Assembly (NCBI GenBank): GCA_022829145.1
Contig: CM040750.1
Location: 37,124,886-37,188,885 of the forward strand
Direction of reading: 5' to 3'
DNA length: 64,000 nt
Origin: Albula goreensis
Lineage: Eukaryota; Chordata; Actinopteri; Albuliformes; Albulidae
Positions 45,939-59,700 of the stretch are shown piece by piece (the first letter of the stretch is position 1; each line of letters starts with the position of its first letter). The position numbers and the translations under genes were made by a program. The notes under the pieces are model-generated. The model had not been told where the DNA came from. It saw only the letters and a list, made by a program, of their open reading frames with translations, and made no database searches.

Positions 45939-47265
45939 CTGTATGTGAAAACACAGAAGACAGAAGCATTAGAAACATAACCATGGTAATCATCATCAAA
46001 CTATGGTGCACTTTGAGATCACATACTGATCACATTCTGATACCTACACTGGATTGTCGATTCCGTTGTTTTCCAGGGAGTTTCCGATGCGGATCTGGGC
46101 TCCATTTATCCTTTCCGCACAGCAGTCTTGTCTGTTGGTGATGGTGACAGAGACTATTTCGTATGGGTTTAACAGGTCCACCCTCCACCAGGGGTTGGGC
46201 AAATTGGCAGTGTGGGTGCAGGACCCATGATGCCAGTGGGAATCTCGGTTCCCATCGATGGCATGATCTGGCTGACTGAACGCTGAATAATGGGGGGAAC
46301 TTCCGTGATGATAAAGAACTGACTGAGTCGCCTTCCCGCGCAGAGCCACATTCACTGTATGGGGACATGGGGAAGGGGTAGAGAGGCAGAGAGGCAAGAA
46401 AAGGTTTCATTAAATTTAACTCAGGGCAGGTACGTCTTCCCCCACGCAAAGATACATTCTCTGTAAGAGAAGATGGGTGAACAATAGGGCAAGAGTAGTT
46501 TTCATTCAATTTCAGATAACAGCTAAGGGTTTTCTCATTTAACCTTTCACAAGCACACTAAAAGGCAACATTTGATTGGTTCAGACACTCTGCAGAGAAA
46601 CAACTGAGATTCACATGAAAATGCATTTACTATATATTTAGGAGAAACCAGGATTGGTTTAGGAAGAAAAGAGGACAGGCTTGATTTTTACCCCTTTCCA
46701 AATTTGGATGAGCAAGGCCGTCTGCTGCAAAGTCTGTATTAGTGATAAGAGTATCAGACTTAATGGTACCACAAAAGTGTGGAGCTACCATATTACTACA
46801 GTACCTGAATGTGTTGAACCAATCATTGTGCTTTAGTGCATACAGCATAACTTTGTGATTGGTTCTGGCAAAGACTGACAGCTCATTGTAGCTCCACCCA
46901 TCATGAGGTTCCCAAAACCACATTCTTAAATCACTGATTTCTCCTCGTTTATCTTTAGAAATGCAGCAAGGAACTTGTCCATGATATCTTACGATGTGTG
47001 TACTTTGTAAAATGAAATACAAACATTGTAAAATGATATTCAGTTCACAGACGAGTCTTACATCTGTCCTTGAAGGTGGTCAGAGACTCTGCTGTTCTGA
47101 TCTCCATGGCAAGAACCTTCTACTATCAGAGAGCCATGGCTGTCTTTGATATAAACACACAGCACACATGGGGAAAGACGTACCTAGTTTGTAGCCTGGC
47201 GGATTTGGATTGGCAGTTGAAACGGCCAACATTTGGAAAAGCAGGATCACGGTTTTCACCTTCAT
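45776..47265 (-). CDS. Fucolectin F5 (F-type lectin), 183 aa, inverted relative to F2
   Basis: Three exons on the minus strand (47,265-47,184, 46,354-46,048, 45,938-45,776) join to 552 nt. Signal peptide [20 protein letters not shown], then an F-type lectin domain with [29 protein letters not shown] and [13 protein letters not shown], ending CEEC. Exons 2 and 3 differ from F2 by only a few bases, including LNPYEIV for LKPYKIV and NGATKTF for NGATQTF. An upstream in-frame ATG (47,343) exists, but the acceptor cctttacag directly before 47,265 favours the shorter start. Confidence 0.87.
46048..46354 (-). CDS. F5 coding exon 2: lectin domain, first two thirds
   Basis: 307 nt, acceptor ccatacag, donor gtaggt, as in F2. 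Confidence 0.88.
46630..47022 (-). other. Conserved 130-codon open frame inside F5 intron 1 (function unknown)
   Basis: Counterpart of 30,194-30,583, with one extra codon (RYHGQ versus RYGQ) and about six other residue changes. See that entry. Confidence 0.25.
47184..47265 (-). CDS. F5 coding exon 1: signal peptide
   Basis: 82 nt, four codons shorter than F2 and F4 exon 1 ([12 protein letters not shown]). Confidence 0.82.
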
Positions 47266-47389
47266 CCTGTAAAGGAGACCCTTTAGTAGCCCTTGGTGTT
47301 TCTGTACATGGCAATTTATAAACATAAAAACAAAGCGTGCCATTCCCCATATTTATGACTGAAAATTAATCTGACCATTCATTGTAGGT

Positions 47390-47950
47390 AAAACAATTGT
47401 TTCACCTTACAAAGGAAAATAAATTTTTGAACCTTTTGAATGTTTTGCTCAAATATTTGTATGTTTTATTGTCAAAACTCAATAAACAAGTTGTTAGCAT
47501 AAAAAAGGTTCAAGCTGGTTATTATTCATTGGTAATATTGCAGGTATTGAACGACAACATCTGAGTTTTTCTGGGACATAAGCCAGAATCTCCTTACCTG
47601 TCAGTAATGTGGCAGGTCTTCTGCAGTCGCTAGTCTGTTGTTGGTCTGCTCTGAAGCTACAGCCTGAATCTACTGTGGACTGTGTGTCTTAAATACTCAT
47701 GGGCATATGCCAGAAAAATGCAATGAAGATGGGTTATTGCATCAATACAATTATATTTTGCAAAAACTATTGCGTAACAAAGCTTTGAAAATAAACCCTT
47801 TTTTGGACATGTCGGTTACTTGAAAACGTTTGCCTAATAGTGTCAAGTAAGATACAGCACACAGTGTGTTACAGTCCACAGGGCAGGCTGGGTTCTGTAG
47901 TCCACCCACATGCTTCCATGAGGAGCCAGGGTTCAATCCCCATCATGTGC
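47390..47950. repeat. F5 5' flank, duplication copy 1
   Basis: Includes a probable untranslated exon of F5: on the minus strand the sequence reads ...actgacag/gtaagga near 47,600, as in the F2/F4 first exons. The whole block is repeated at 48,120-49,200, where it is split by a transposon-like insertion. Confidence 0.75.
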
Positions 47951-47984
47951 AAATGTCTGACGAGTGAAGATTAGTAGGCTATTA

Positions 47985-48070
47985 CATTACTTTACATTAC
48001 ATTATAGTCATTTTGCAGACGTTCTTATCCAGAGTGACTTACAACTCAAAGTGCATTAAGCCAGGGACAA
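47985..48070. repeat. Fish short-repeat tail (SINE-like), inverted
   Basis: tttgcagacgttcttatcc plus agagtgacttacaa, the reverse of the common fish retroposon tail, next to a TTACATTACATTA run. It lies between the two copies of the F5 5' flank. Confidence 0.5.
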
Positions 48071-48119
48071 GAGTTCTAGAGTGCTAGAGCAGGGTAAAAG
48101 TCCCAAGTGCCAGAAGGGA

Positions 48120-49200
48120 TGGCACCTTACAAAGGAAAATAAATGCTTGAACCTTTTGAATGTTTGGCTCAAATATTTGTATGTTTTATTGTCAAAACTC
48201 AATAAACAAGTTGTTAGCATAAAAAAGGTTCAAGCTGGTTATTATTCATTGGTAATATTGCAGGTATTGAACGACAACATCTGAGTTTTTCTGGGACATA
48301 AGCCAGAATCTCCTTACCTGTCAGTAATGTGGCAGGTCTTCTCAGGTGTGCAGCCGCTAGTCTGTTGTTGGTCTGCTCTGAAGCTGACTCTCTTGTGTCT
48401 AGCTCTACTGCTTGAATCAACTGTGGACTGTGTGTCAGTGCTCAGACAGGGACTCAAGCGCAGACGAGAATAAAACAAACAGGAGTTTATATTTAGCCAA
48501 GTCCAAAATTTAGAGTCAGGTACAGGCAATGGTCAAACCAGGAGAGCACAGCAAAGGCAGAGAATCACAATCCAGGAACAAAAATGTTAAGACAGGCAAA
48601 AGTAAAAAAAAAAATGTAAAAAAAGAAAGCACGGCAGTCAGACACAGATGAAATAAAAGAGCAGTCGAGAAAACAGGCAGGGTAATACATGGAAAAACTC
48701 ACAAGCAGATACAGAAAGGCAGGGCGCAAAACAAAGACAATCTACTGAGCCGAACTGGGAATGGAGACAGAAATGCAAGGGGTTTAAATGCAAAACTAAC
48801 TAAGGAAAAATAGAGAACAGGTGCGAAAACTGGCATATGAACAGGGCAGGTAATAAGACACTTAACGCACACTTAACACACATGGCACAGAGATGGGGAA
48901 ACACAAAAGAAAAAACAAAAACCAAAAAATGAAAAAAGGTGACGAGGATTACTGACACTGTGTCTAAAATGCTCATAGGGGCGTATGCCAGATAAAAGGT
49001 CAAGAAAATGGGTTACAGCAAAATATTTAGCAAAACACTATTATGTAACAAAGCTATACAAATAAACCCTTTTTTGGACATGTCGGTTACTTGGAAATGT
49101 TTGCTTAATAGTGTCCAGTGAGATACAGCACACAGTGTGTTCCAGTCAATAGGGCAGGCTGGGTTCTGTAGTCCACCCACATGCTCCCCCCAGGGACATG
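48120..49200. repeat. F5 5' flank, duplication copy 2 (interrupted)
   Basis: Matches 47,395-47,950, with the insertion at 48,436-48,960. The untranslated exon and its donor are also duplicated (near 48,320). Confidence 0.75.
48436..48960. mobile_element. Non-autonomous transposon-like insertion
   Basis: About 525 bp inserted into the second F5 flank copy. The empty site survives at about 47,690 (gactgtgtgtcttaaata). The ends are short inverted repeats (CAGTGCTCAG versus, read inverted, CAGTGTCAG), and a 3-4 bp TGT(G) target duplication is likely. No coding capacity. Related to 26,577-27,072. Confidence 0.6.
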
Positions 49201-49747
49201 GCTTAGGGGTGATGATGTTCAGACGATACAGGGATGGGTTTCTCACCCATTTTGAAAAAGATGTTCTCTCTGGTGAGAAGCTGATCAAGTTAGATTAAGT
49301 TCAGTTAACATGTTTTTATCGCATGCAATTTGGCTTTTGTTTTAGCTTCTAGCATAGAGCTCTTCCCAAGCGCCAAGCATCCTCTGGCCTGGTTCCCTGA
49401 CAGGCTGGACCACCACAACATCAGGGAAACTGCTGATGCGGTGTTCCATCGCCGTGGATACCTCAGGCAGCACAGCTGATTGGTTACTTTGTGGGACTGG
49501 GTGGGCTTCTGTGACCGGGATTATAACTTTGGTTTGGATGCAGGGTGGAATGCCCTTTATCTCATTATTAATCTTTTTTTCTTTTTTTTTGCTGCTAATA
49601 GGGAGTGTGTCTATGTTAGCCTCTGTGCGAAAGTGAGTTTGTGTGTTACCATGCATCTACTCTTATTGGAAAGCCTGGTCCCCATTTGTCCGGTTGCATT
49701 TCATGGTCCTCACTTTGATAGCTATTGCTCTGTGTGTGTGTGTAGCT
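49201..49747. other. 3' side of the NLR gene
   Basis: Nothing coding recognised. Probably contains the NLR 3' UTR on the minus strand; no clear poly(A) signal was picked. Confidence 0.35.
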
Positions 49748-50352
49748 CTACCCCAGTCGGCACAGGGACACTGTGGAGTCCCACACTGCAAACCCAGCAC
49801 AGAGGGGTTGGTTTTCACTGAAGTTCACACGGTCTCTGTACAGGAGGGTCAGTGTGCCTGGGTCAGTGACGCTGTAGAAGGACAGAGTGCCGGCCGGACG
49901 GTCCACATACACGCCCACTCTGAACACGCTCTCTCCTGAAGTGCGGTAGGCGGAGGGTGGAGCAGCTATGTCCGTTTTCTTCTTGTTGTGACAGACAGAG
50001 TATCTATGTTCAGAGCACTTGAGAATCCAGGAGTTTTTGTTGCGTCCGAACTCGCAGTCAGCACCCAGACCTTTCCTGCTGATGCCTTTGAGTGTGACAG
50101 CTATAGAGACCCAGCCTCCCTCAGGCTCGCTCCAGTCAGGTTTACTCCACTCCGCCTCCCTCCACTCCGCCTCCCAGTAACAGCGTCCCGTCAGACTCTC
50201 CCTGCACATAACCTGGGGGTGGGACTTAAATCTCTCTGCATGGTCTGGATATGGCTGCTGCCTCCCCAGGGTGTGTGTCACCTTCCTGTTCCTCTCACAC
50301 AGAGACAGCTCTCTGTGTGCTGTGTCCGGATCCAGTTTGAGCCGACGGGCAT
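49748..50352 (-). CDS. NLR exon: PRY-SPRY (B30.2) domain and stop
   Basis: 605 nt. [75 protein letters not shown] and [16 protein letters not shown] 15-base tandem duplication gives EAEWREAEW, adding five residues at a loop. Ends in TAG. It may act as the ligand-recognition end of the NLR. Confidence 0.9.
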
Positions 50353-50689
50353 CTGCAGACCAAAAGTGTGAATGAATTTAATCACCATCAATATTCATGG
50401 AATTTCGTGTTTAAATGACCGCTTGTGTGTGAAAGCAAAATGGACTTATATTTATTTGTGTTCCTGCTTCATGTAAACAGATAAAATGACCTATATGATC
50501 ACAGGAGACACACACACGCAAATGCACACACACACACACGCACGCACACACGCTGTGTGTGAAAGCAAAATGGACTTATATTTATTTGTGTTCCTGCTTC
50601 TGTGTGTGTGTGTGTGCGCACGTGCATGCATGTGTGTGTGTGTGTGTGTGCATTTGTGTGTGTGTGTATGTGTGTGTGTGCATTTGTGT

Positions 50690-50767
<78 letters not shown>

Positions 50768-53700
50768 GTGTGTACCCATAGTTGGGTTCATCAGGAGACA
50801 CACACACACACACACAAACACACACAGTACAGTCATGAATGTACGGAAGGACTATACATACAGATATGTGGACGTGGACACATACACACACACACACACA
50901 CTTTCACACACAAATGCACACACACACACACACTCACACACACAAATGCACACACACACACACTCACACACACAAATGCACACACACACACACTCACACA
51001 CACAAATGCACACACACACATACACACACACACAAATCACACACACAAATGCACACACACACACACACACAAATGCACACACACATACACACACACACAA
51101 ACCCACACACACACAAAGTACAGTAATGAATGTATGGAAGGTCTTCTGTACACATACAGATATGTGGACGTGTGTCACTGTGAAATACTGTTTGTGACAG
51201 AGAGAAAGCAGAGGAAATGGAGGGAGTGAGAGTTCAAGGATGACTCACATTTCCTGGGTCCTGATTGGTTCGTGCTCTCTCCTCCATGGTCCACACTGTT
51301 GGAACAGCAGAACAGACAGTGTCTGAGTGACACAGTGTGGAAACTCTCTGTACTTACAGCAGTGTGTCTATGAGGTGCAGTGTGGAATCTCTCTGTACTT
51401 ACAGCAGTGTGTCTATGAGGTTCAGTGTGGAAACTCTCTGTACTTACAGCAGTGTGTCTATGAGGTGCAGTGTGGAAACTCTCTGTACTTACAGCAATGT
51501 GTCTATGAGGTGCAGTGTGGAAACTCTCTGTACTTACAGCAGTGTGTCTATGAGGTGCAGTGTGGAAACTCTCTGTACTTACAGCAGTGTGTCTATGAGG
51601 TGCAGTGTGAAAACTCTCTGTACTTACAACAGTGTGTCTATGAGGTGCAGTGTGGAAACTCTCTGTACTTACAGCAGTGTGTCTATGAGGTGCAGTGTGG
51701 AAACTCTCTGTACTTACAGCAGTGTGTCTATGAGGTGCAGTGTGGAAACTCTCTGTACTTACAGCAGTGTGTCTATGAGGTTCAGTGTGGAAACTCTCTG
51801 TACTTACAGCAGTGTATCTATGAGGTACAGTGTGGAAACTCTCTGTACTTACAGCAGTGTGTCTATGAGGTGCAGTGTGGCAACTCTCTGTACTCACAGC
51901 AGTGTGTCTATGGGGTGCAGTGTGGAAACTCTCTGTACTTACAGCAGTGTGTCTATGAGGTGCAGTGTGGAAACTCTCTGTACTTACAGCAGAGTGTCAA
52001 CTCTCTGTACTTACAGCAGTGTGTCTATGAGGTGCAGTGTGGGAACTCTCTGTACTTACAGCAGTGTGTCTATGAGGTGCAGTGTGGAAACTCTCTGTAC
52101 TTACAGCAGTGTGTCTATGAGGTTCAGTGTGGAAACTCTCTGTACTTACAGCAGTGTATCTATGAGGTACAGTGTGGAAACTCTCTGTACTTACAGCAGT
52201 GTGTCTATGAGGTGCAGTGTGGAAACTCTCTGTACTTACAGCAGTATGTCTATGAGGTGCAGTGTGGAAACTCTCTGTACTTACAGCAGTGTATCTATGA
52301 GGTGCAGTGTGGAAACTCTCTGTACTTACAGTAGTGTGTCTATGAGGTGCAGTGTGGAAGCTCTCTGTACTTACAGCAGTGTAAGTGTGTCCAGTTTAGC
52401 AGTAGAGAGCGCTCTCTCTCCTGAGTCTCCTGGGTGATTGTAGCTCAGATCCAGCTCTCTCAGGTGTGAGGGGTTTGAACGCAGAGCTGATGCCAACCAA
52501 TCACAGCCTCTCTCTGTGACTCGACAGCCTGACAGCCTGCAGAGAGAAGGAGACCAGCCTTGGATAAATACGGTTTATAGTAGGTGAATACATTATAAAA
52601 GGGCTGTGGGAATAGTTCATTACACCTATCCAGCAATTAATCTGTTTTTTAACCAAACTTTTGGTTATCTTACATCTAATTACCATAAAATTCACATATA
52701 AGTCCAGGAAATATTGTGTTACCTTCTGGAAATTGTTATCTACTGTCTGTCAGCACAGTAGAAATATTGCTCACAATAATATTTTTCAACTTCTTCACCC
52801 TTAAAGAAAACTGGGATTTCTGCTTCTGTCCCACTCACCCCAGTTTCTGAAGTTTACAGTGTGGGTCCTCCAGTCCAGTAGAGAGCGCTCTCACTCCTGA
52901 ATCCTGCAGGTCATTGTCTCTGAGCTCCAGGTCTCTCAGCGCTGAGTGCGGAGAATGCAGGACTGCAGCCAGATCAAAACAGCAGCCCTCAGTGAGATTA
53001 CACCAACCCAGCCTGTGGAGAGCATGTACAGACACTATAAAAATACACACCAGCCCAGCCTGTGGAGAGCATGTACAGACACTATGAAAATACACACCAG
53101 CCCAGCCTGTGGAGAGCATGTACAGACACTATGAAAATACACACCAGCCCAGCCTGTGGAGAGCATGTACAGACACTATGAAAATACACACCAGCCCAGC
53201 CTGTGGAGAGCATGTACAGACACTATAAAAATACACACCAGCCCAGCCTGTGGAGAGCATGTACAGACACTATAAAAATACACACCAGCCCAGCCTGTGG
53301 AGAGCATGTACAGACACTATGAAAATACACACCAGCCCAGCCTGTGGAGAGAATGTACAGACACTATGAAAATACACACCAGCCCAGCCTGTGGAGAGCA
53401 TGTACAGACACTATAAAAATACACACCAGCCCAGCCTGTGGAGAGCATGTACAGACACTATAAAAATACACACCAGCCCAGCCTGTGGAGAGCATGTACA
53501 GACACTATAAAAATACACAGCAGCCCAGCCTGTGGAGAGCATGTACAGACACTATAAAAATACACACCAGCCCAGCCTGTGGAGAGCATGTACAGACACT
53601 ATAAAAATACACACCAGCCCAGCCTGTGGAGAGCATGTACAGACACTATAAAAATACGCACCAACCAATATACATGTCTTATAAGCTGTCCAAATTAACT

Positions 53701-56700
53701 GTCGGTAACACTTTAGGTTGGGTAATGCAAAAAAAAGCATATAAACACATTATTGGGTGGTTTATAATCACTTGTAATCAGTTTATGAATCATTATGTAT
53801 GATTTGCATAACACAGGTTGAGCTTGGTAAGCACTATTGACTTCCTGATGCCTGTGCCAGGTCAAAGGTCACCTAGAAGGCTGATCAATTGTGGTTAAAA
53901 AGTCAAACCTACCTCAGCCATAGACAGAGTAATTTAGTAACGTTCACTAACTCATCAGCCAATCAAACATAGTGATTAATAAACAGGTGACTAATGACTA
54001 TAAAGTATTTATTGTTGTATTTATAAATGTTTTTTTCATTACCAAATCTAAGTGTTACTTATCTGTTCTGTAATAACTTTTTCATCTACTGCAGAGATTT
54101 CTTGCTAACAAATAGTAGTTGTTTAAAGTTCCTCTGTACACAGTCATAATCACTAATTCTGTTTGCTGAAGGATACAAAGAAGTTAGCATTTCTCACCCC
54201 AGTGTCTGTAGTTTACAGGTTGGACTCTTTAGTCCAGAACAGAGAACCTTCACTCCTGAATCTCCTGTGCGATTGTAGCTAAGGTCCAGTCTCTGTAGTT
54301 TGCAGTTTGGACTCTTCAGTGCGGCACAGAGCAGCTTCATTCCTGAATATCCCAGGTTATTGTAGCTGAGGTCCAGCTCTCTCAGGGGTGAGCTTGATGA
54401 CTGAAGAGCTGAGGCCACAATTTCACAGACCTGCTCTTTAAGATCACAGCTGTCCAGTCTACAAAGAAAAGTCGATGTTTTGTATTCTATCATTAAATAT
54501 GACAATGGGACCCTTTGGATGGTGATATATTCTGTTTACTTGACTGTATGTTCAATGGAAAGCAGGCACTTGCAGAAATATTTTTCTGGGTCCTTTGACT
54601 TCCAGATTTCATTGGTGGCATCATGAACTAAATACTGTGAAGACATTCAAAAGATATTAAAGATACTATTGAGATCTGGTCAAATTTTTTTTCTTCTCAG
54701 AATTTTTTAACTAAAATATTAAATTTGTCATTGTCAATCATTTCTATTACAATTAAAATAACAGTACTCACTTGGCCTTCCTGCAGTTCCTGATAGCAGG
54801 GAGCAGTCTCTGCCGACCAGCTGCTGATGTGTTGTACGTCTTCAAGTCAAACTCATCCAGGACCTCCTCTGACATCAGCAACACAAAGGCCAGAGCTGAG
54901 CATTGGTGTGGTTCCAGCTCTTTATCAGAAAGTCTTCCTGATCTCAGGGAAGTCTGGATTTCCTCCACTAGAGAGTTGTCATTCAGTTCATTCAGGCAGT
55001 GGAACAGGTTGATGGTCCTCTCTGCTGAAGATTCCTCTCTGATCTTCTGCTTCATGTACCGGGATGTTTCCTCAATGATCTCTGATCTACTTTCTGTGGG
55101 CTTAAACATTCTTACTAATGACTTCATGAGTGATCTACGTCCTGTCTGCATCAATGGGCCAGACACAGGCGAACCACTTCCCGTTTGCGTCAGCAGTTCC
55201 CCTAAGAGAGTCTGAGTGGACTCCAGTGTGAGGCCCAGAAGGAATCGGAGGAAAAGGTCCAGGTGTCCATTCTTACTCTGTAAGGCCTGATTCACTGCAA
55301 CCCTGTGTACCTCAGACAGCTGAATTCTTTCACGAGGAGATCTTGAATCTTCTGGTCTGAGTGCATTTCTGTTCTCATTTACACATGAATAAAACACAAA
55401 CAAGGCAGCCAGAAACTCCTGAATGCTCAGATGCACAAAGCAGTAGACTTTCTCCTGATGCAACCCAGACTCCTCTTTAAAGATTTCTGTGCACACCCCA
55501 GAGTACACTGAAGCTTCACTGACATCAATGCCACTCTCTCTCAGGTCCTCTTCATAGAATATCAGATTGCCCTTTTCCAGCTGTACAAAAGCCAGCTTCC
55601 CCAGTTTCAGGATCATTTCTGTATCTGACGCTGAGATCTTCTCTGGGTTTGTCTCACTGGTGCCATGATACTTCTGACTCTTCATATTTGTCTGAATGAG
55701 CAGGAAGTGTGTGTACATTTCAGTCAGAGTTTTGGGGAGTTTCCTGCTATCTACCTTACCCAACAATGTCTCCAGAACTGTAGCAGAGATCCAGCAGAAG
55801 ACTGGAATGTGACACATGATATGGAGACTCCTGGATGACTTTATGTGTGAGATAATTCTGCTGGCCAGGTTACAATCTTTGATTCTCTTGCCAAAATACT
55901 TCTCTTTTTGTGGGTCAGTGAACCCTCGTACCTCTGTCACCTGGTGGACACACTCAGGAGGGATCTGATTGGCTGCTGCTGGTCGGGAGGTGATCCAGAG
56001 GAGAGCAGAGGGAAGCAGATTCCCCTGAATGAGGTTGGTCAGCAGCACGTCCACTGATGCTGACTCTGTTACATCACAGCAGATCTCATTGTTCTGGAAA
56101 TCTAGAGGAAGTCGACACTCATCCAGTCCATCAAAGATGAACACAACTTTGACTTCATCATGTTCAACACGTTCAATCTCTTTCAGCTGTGGAAAGTAGT
56201 GCTGGAGGAGTTGCATCAGACTGAACTCTCCCTCCTTCTTCAAATTCAAGTCTCGGAAAGGAAGAGTGAAGATGAAATGGATGTCCTGATTGGCTTTTCC
56301 TTCTGCCCAGTCCAGAATGAACTTCTGCACAGAGACAGTTTTCCCAATGCCAGCGATGCCCTTTGTAAGCACAGTTCTGATGTGTTTCTCCTGTCCAGGT
56401 AAAGGTTTAAAGATGTCATTGCAGAGGATTGCAGTCTCCTGTGTGGTTTGTCTCTTGGATGCTGCCTCAATCTGTCTGACCTCATGTTCATTATTGACCC
56501 CCCCACCTCCTCCCTCTGTGATGTAGAGCTCTGTATAGATCTCATTGAGGAGGGTTGGGTGGCCCTGCTGTACCAAACCTTCAAATATGCATTCAAACTT
56601 CTTCTTCAGATCAGATTTCAGTGTCTGTTTGGTTCTTTGTATGTATTCACCTGAGGAGGAAAAACATGAAAAACCGTTTCACATAACTTTGAAACTGAGA

Positions 56701-59700
56701 TATCGAATATCAGGAATACACCGTCAGTCTTTCACAGTATTATGAATTCTTCACAATGTGTTAAATCTATCAGTGTTGAGTCACAGAAGAATTTTTATGG
56801 CTCTATGTATGGTGTTGTTGAGCCATGACAGGCTAACACGCTAAGGTTGCTGTTTTCATCCTCAGGGTAAATGGGGGCTGGTCAGAGTAAATAATTAAAA
56901 AACCAAAACATACTGTTCAAATCTTTTTACACATTTTGAGTTAAAGAGTACATGTAAAATGGCAGTGTTTTACAGAACACATTTTTCATTCTACATACTA
57001 CTAAAATGTCCATGCATGACACAGGTAAGGTTCATTTTGAGAACAACATTTGAGAATGTGCACAGGATAATAAATGCAGCACAGCGGTTAAGCATTTTAA
57101 TTAAAACACAATTATAATGAGACTAACTGTTACTCTTCTGTTCATCTCTCTCCAGTGGGCCCATGAGATCCTTCTGCTTCATGTTCCTCAGGATGTGGAG
57201 TGTGATCTTCAGAGACCTCTCACTGCCAAAGGTCTCCAGCATCTTCTCAACTATGTGCAGAGCTTCCAGGTCCTCCTGTTGTCTCTCAGTGCATTCTGGG
57301 TAATACTGGCTCAGACCGCTCAGAAACCATCTCAGCTCTTTCTTCCTCAGCTTCATCAGTGTGTGCTGGAGAGACTGAAGTAAACACAAGAGGATATATG
57401 CTGTATCACATTATAAAATAATATACAGTTTGTTAACTGTTAATAAATGTGAAACACTGTCTTAAGTAATGTGTCTATTAAGCATTTATTAACTATATGC
57501 ATGTTGATTACTAAAATGCCAGTCTGTTTTATCATATGGAGTGTGGACTTCAATATAGATACTTCATTGACTGGGAAAGATGGTATTATCTTTGTAAATG
57601 TTTCATAAAGGGCAAACAACTTTATTTTCAACTTCCTTTTTCATTATAAAAAAATATTAAACATCTGTAAAAATTCCAAATAAAAGAATTCACCATGATG
57701 GAACAGCTAACTTCCATTGCCAGTTAAAAAAGAAAAGAAGCCATACAAACATTAATTATAGTTATTCATTATGGATATTATGTACCCCAGATGTCATCTT
57801 CAAAAGGAACTGTACAATAACAAAAGGAATACAATAAATAAATAGAATTACATAGGAAATAAAGGTACCTTTTTTGTAGGTGCAAACTGACATGGACTCC
57901 TCTTTTCTAGATCAAATGATGGTAGGGAACCCTGGACCCTGTAAATAGAATATGGAAATGAAAGAATTAACCTCATCCTCTTACTGCAGCTCTAACTCAC
58001 AACACATGGAGACAGAGATTTGTTACTTTTATTTTTAATTTTACCTTGGATCACCTGTGATCACTCCTGTGAACTTAAGTGGTGGTTCGATTGACCAGTC
58101 ACTCTTCATTGACACACAGCTGGGTACAGGTGACCCAGATCTTTCCTGTTGGACCCTGTGACCAAAAAATGGAGACAGAGCTTCCTGTAAACCTCATCCT
58201 CTTTTTGCAGCTCTAACTCACAGCACATGGAGACAGAGCTTCCAGTTAACCTCATCCTCTTATTGCAGCTCAAACTCACAGCACATGGAGACAGAGCTTC
58301 CAGTTAACCTCATCCTCTAACTGCAGCTCTAACTCACAGCACATGGAGACAGAGCTTCCAGTTAACCTCATCCTCTTACTGCAGCTCTAACTCACAGCAC
58401 ATACAGACAGAGCTTCCAGTTAACCTCATCCTCTTATTGCAGCTCTAACTCACAGCACATGGAGACAGAGCTTCCAGTTAACCTCATCCTCTTACTGCAG
58501 CTCTAACTCACAGCACATGGAGACAGAGCTTCCAGTTAACCTCATCCTCTTACTGCAGCTCTAACTCACAGCACATGGAGACAGAGCTTCCAGTTAACCT
58601 CATTCTCTTACTGCAGCTCCAATTCACAGCACATGGATACAAAGATTAGTTACTTTTTTATTTTACCTTGGATCTCCTGTGAATTTCAGTGGTTGTTCCA
58701 TTGACCAGTCACTCTTCATTGTCACACAGCTGGGTATAGGTGACCCAGATCTTTCCTGCTGGACCCTTTGACCAAAACATGGAGACACAGTTTCCTGTTA
58801 ACCTCATCCTCTTACTGCAGCTCTAACTCACAGCACATGGAGACAGAGCTTCCAGTTAACCTCATCATCTTACTGCAGCTCTAACTCACAGCACATGGAG
58901 ACAGAGATTTGTTACTTTTATTTTTAATTTTACCTTGGATCACCTGTGATCACTCCTGTGAACTTAAGTGGTGGTTCGATTGACCAGTCACTCTTCATTG
59001 ACACACAGCTGGGTACAGGTGACCCAGATCTTTCCTGTTGGACCCTGTGACCAAAACATGGAGACAGAGCTTCCTGTAAACCTCATCCTCTTTTTGCAGC
59101 TCTAACTCACAGCACATGGAGACAGAGCTTCCAGTTAACCGCATCCTCTTACTGCAGCTCTAACTCACAGCACATGGAGACAGAGCTTCCAGTTAACCTC
59201 ATCCTCTTACTGCAGCTCTAACTCACAGCACATGGAGAAAGAGCTTCCAGTTAACCTCATCCTCTTACTGCAGCTCCAATTCACAGCACATGGATACAAA
59301 GATTAGTTACTTTTTTATTTTACCTTGGATCTCCTGTGAATTTCAGTGGTTGTTCCATTGACCAGTCACTCTTCATTGTCACACAGCTGGGTATAGGTGA
59401 CCCAGATCTTTCCTGCTGGACCCTTTGACCAAAACATGGAGACACAGTTTCCTGTTAACCTCATCCTCTTACTGCAGCTCTAACTCACAGCACATGGAGA
59501 CAGAGCTTCCAGTTAACCGCATCCTCTTACTGCAGCTCTAACTCACAGCACATGGAGACAGAGATTTGTTACTTTTATTTTTAATTTTACCTTGGATCAC
59601 CTGTGATCACTCCTGTGAACTTAAGTGGTGGTTCGATTGACCAGTCACTCTTCATTGACACACAGCTGGGTACAGGTGACCCAGATCTTTCCTGTTGGAC

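Noticed and set aside
47266-47343. Upstream ATG extending fucolectin F5 by 26 residues
   Set aside because: A good splice acceptor lies directly before the ATG at 47,265, as in F2 and F4, so the extension is intronic.
50486-51229. Long His-Thr and Cys-Val frames near the B30.2 exon
   Set aside because: Translations of (CA)n/(GT)n microsatellite.
51175-52437. Plus- and minus-strand frames of 240-366 codons with 15-residue repeats
   Set aside because: Product of the 45-bp period being a multiple of three. The array sits in an intron of the NLR, and exons on both sides join in frame without it.
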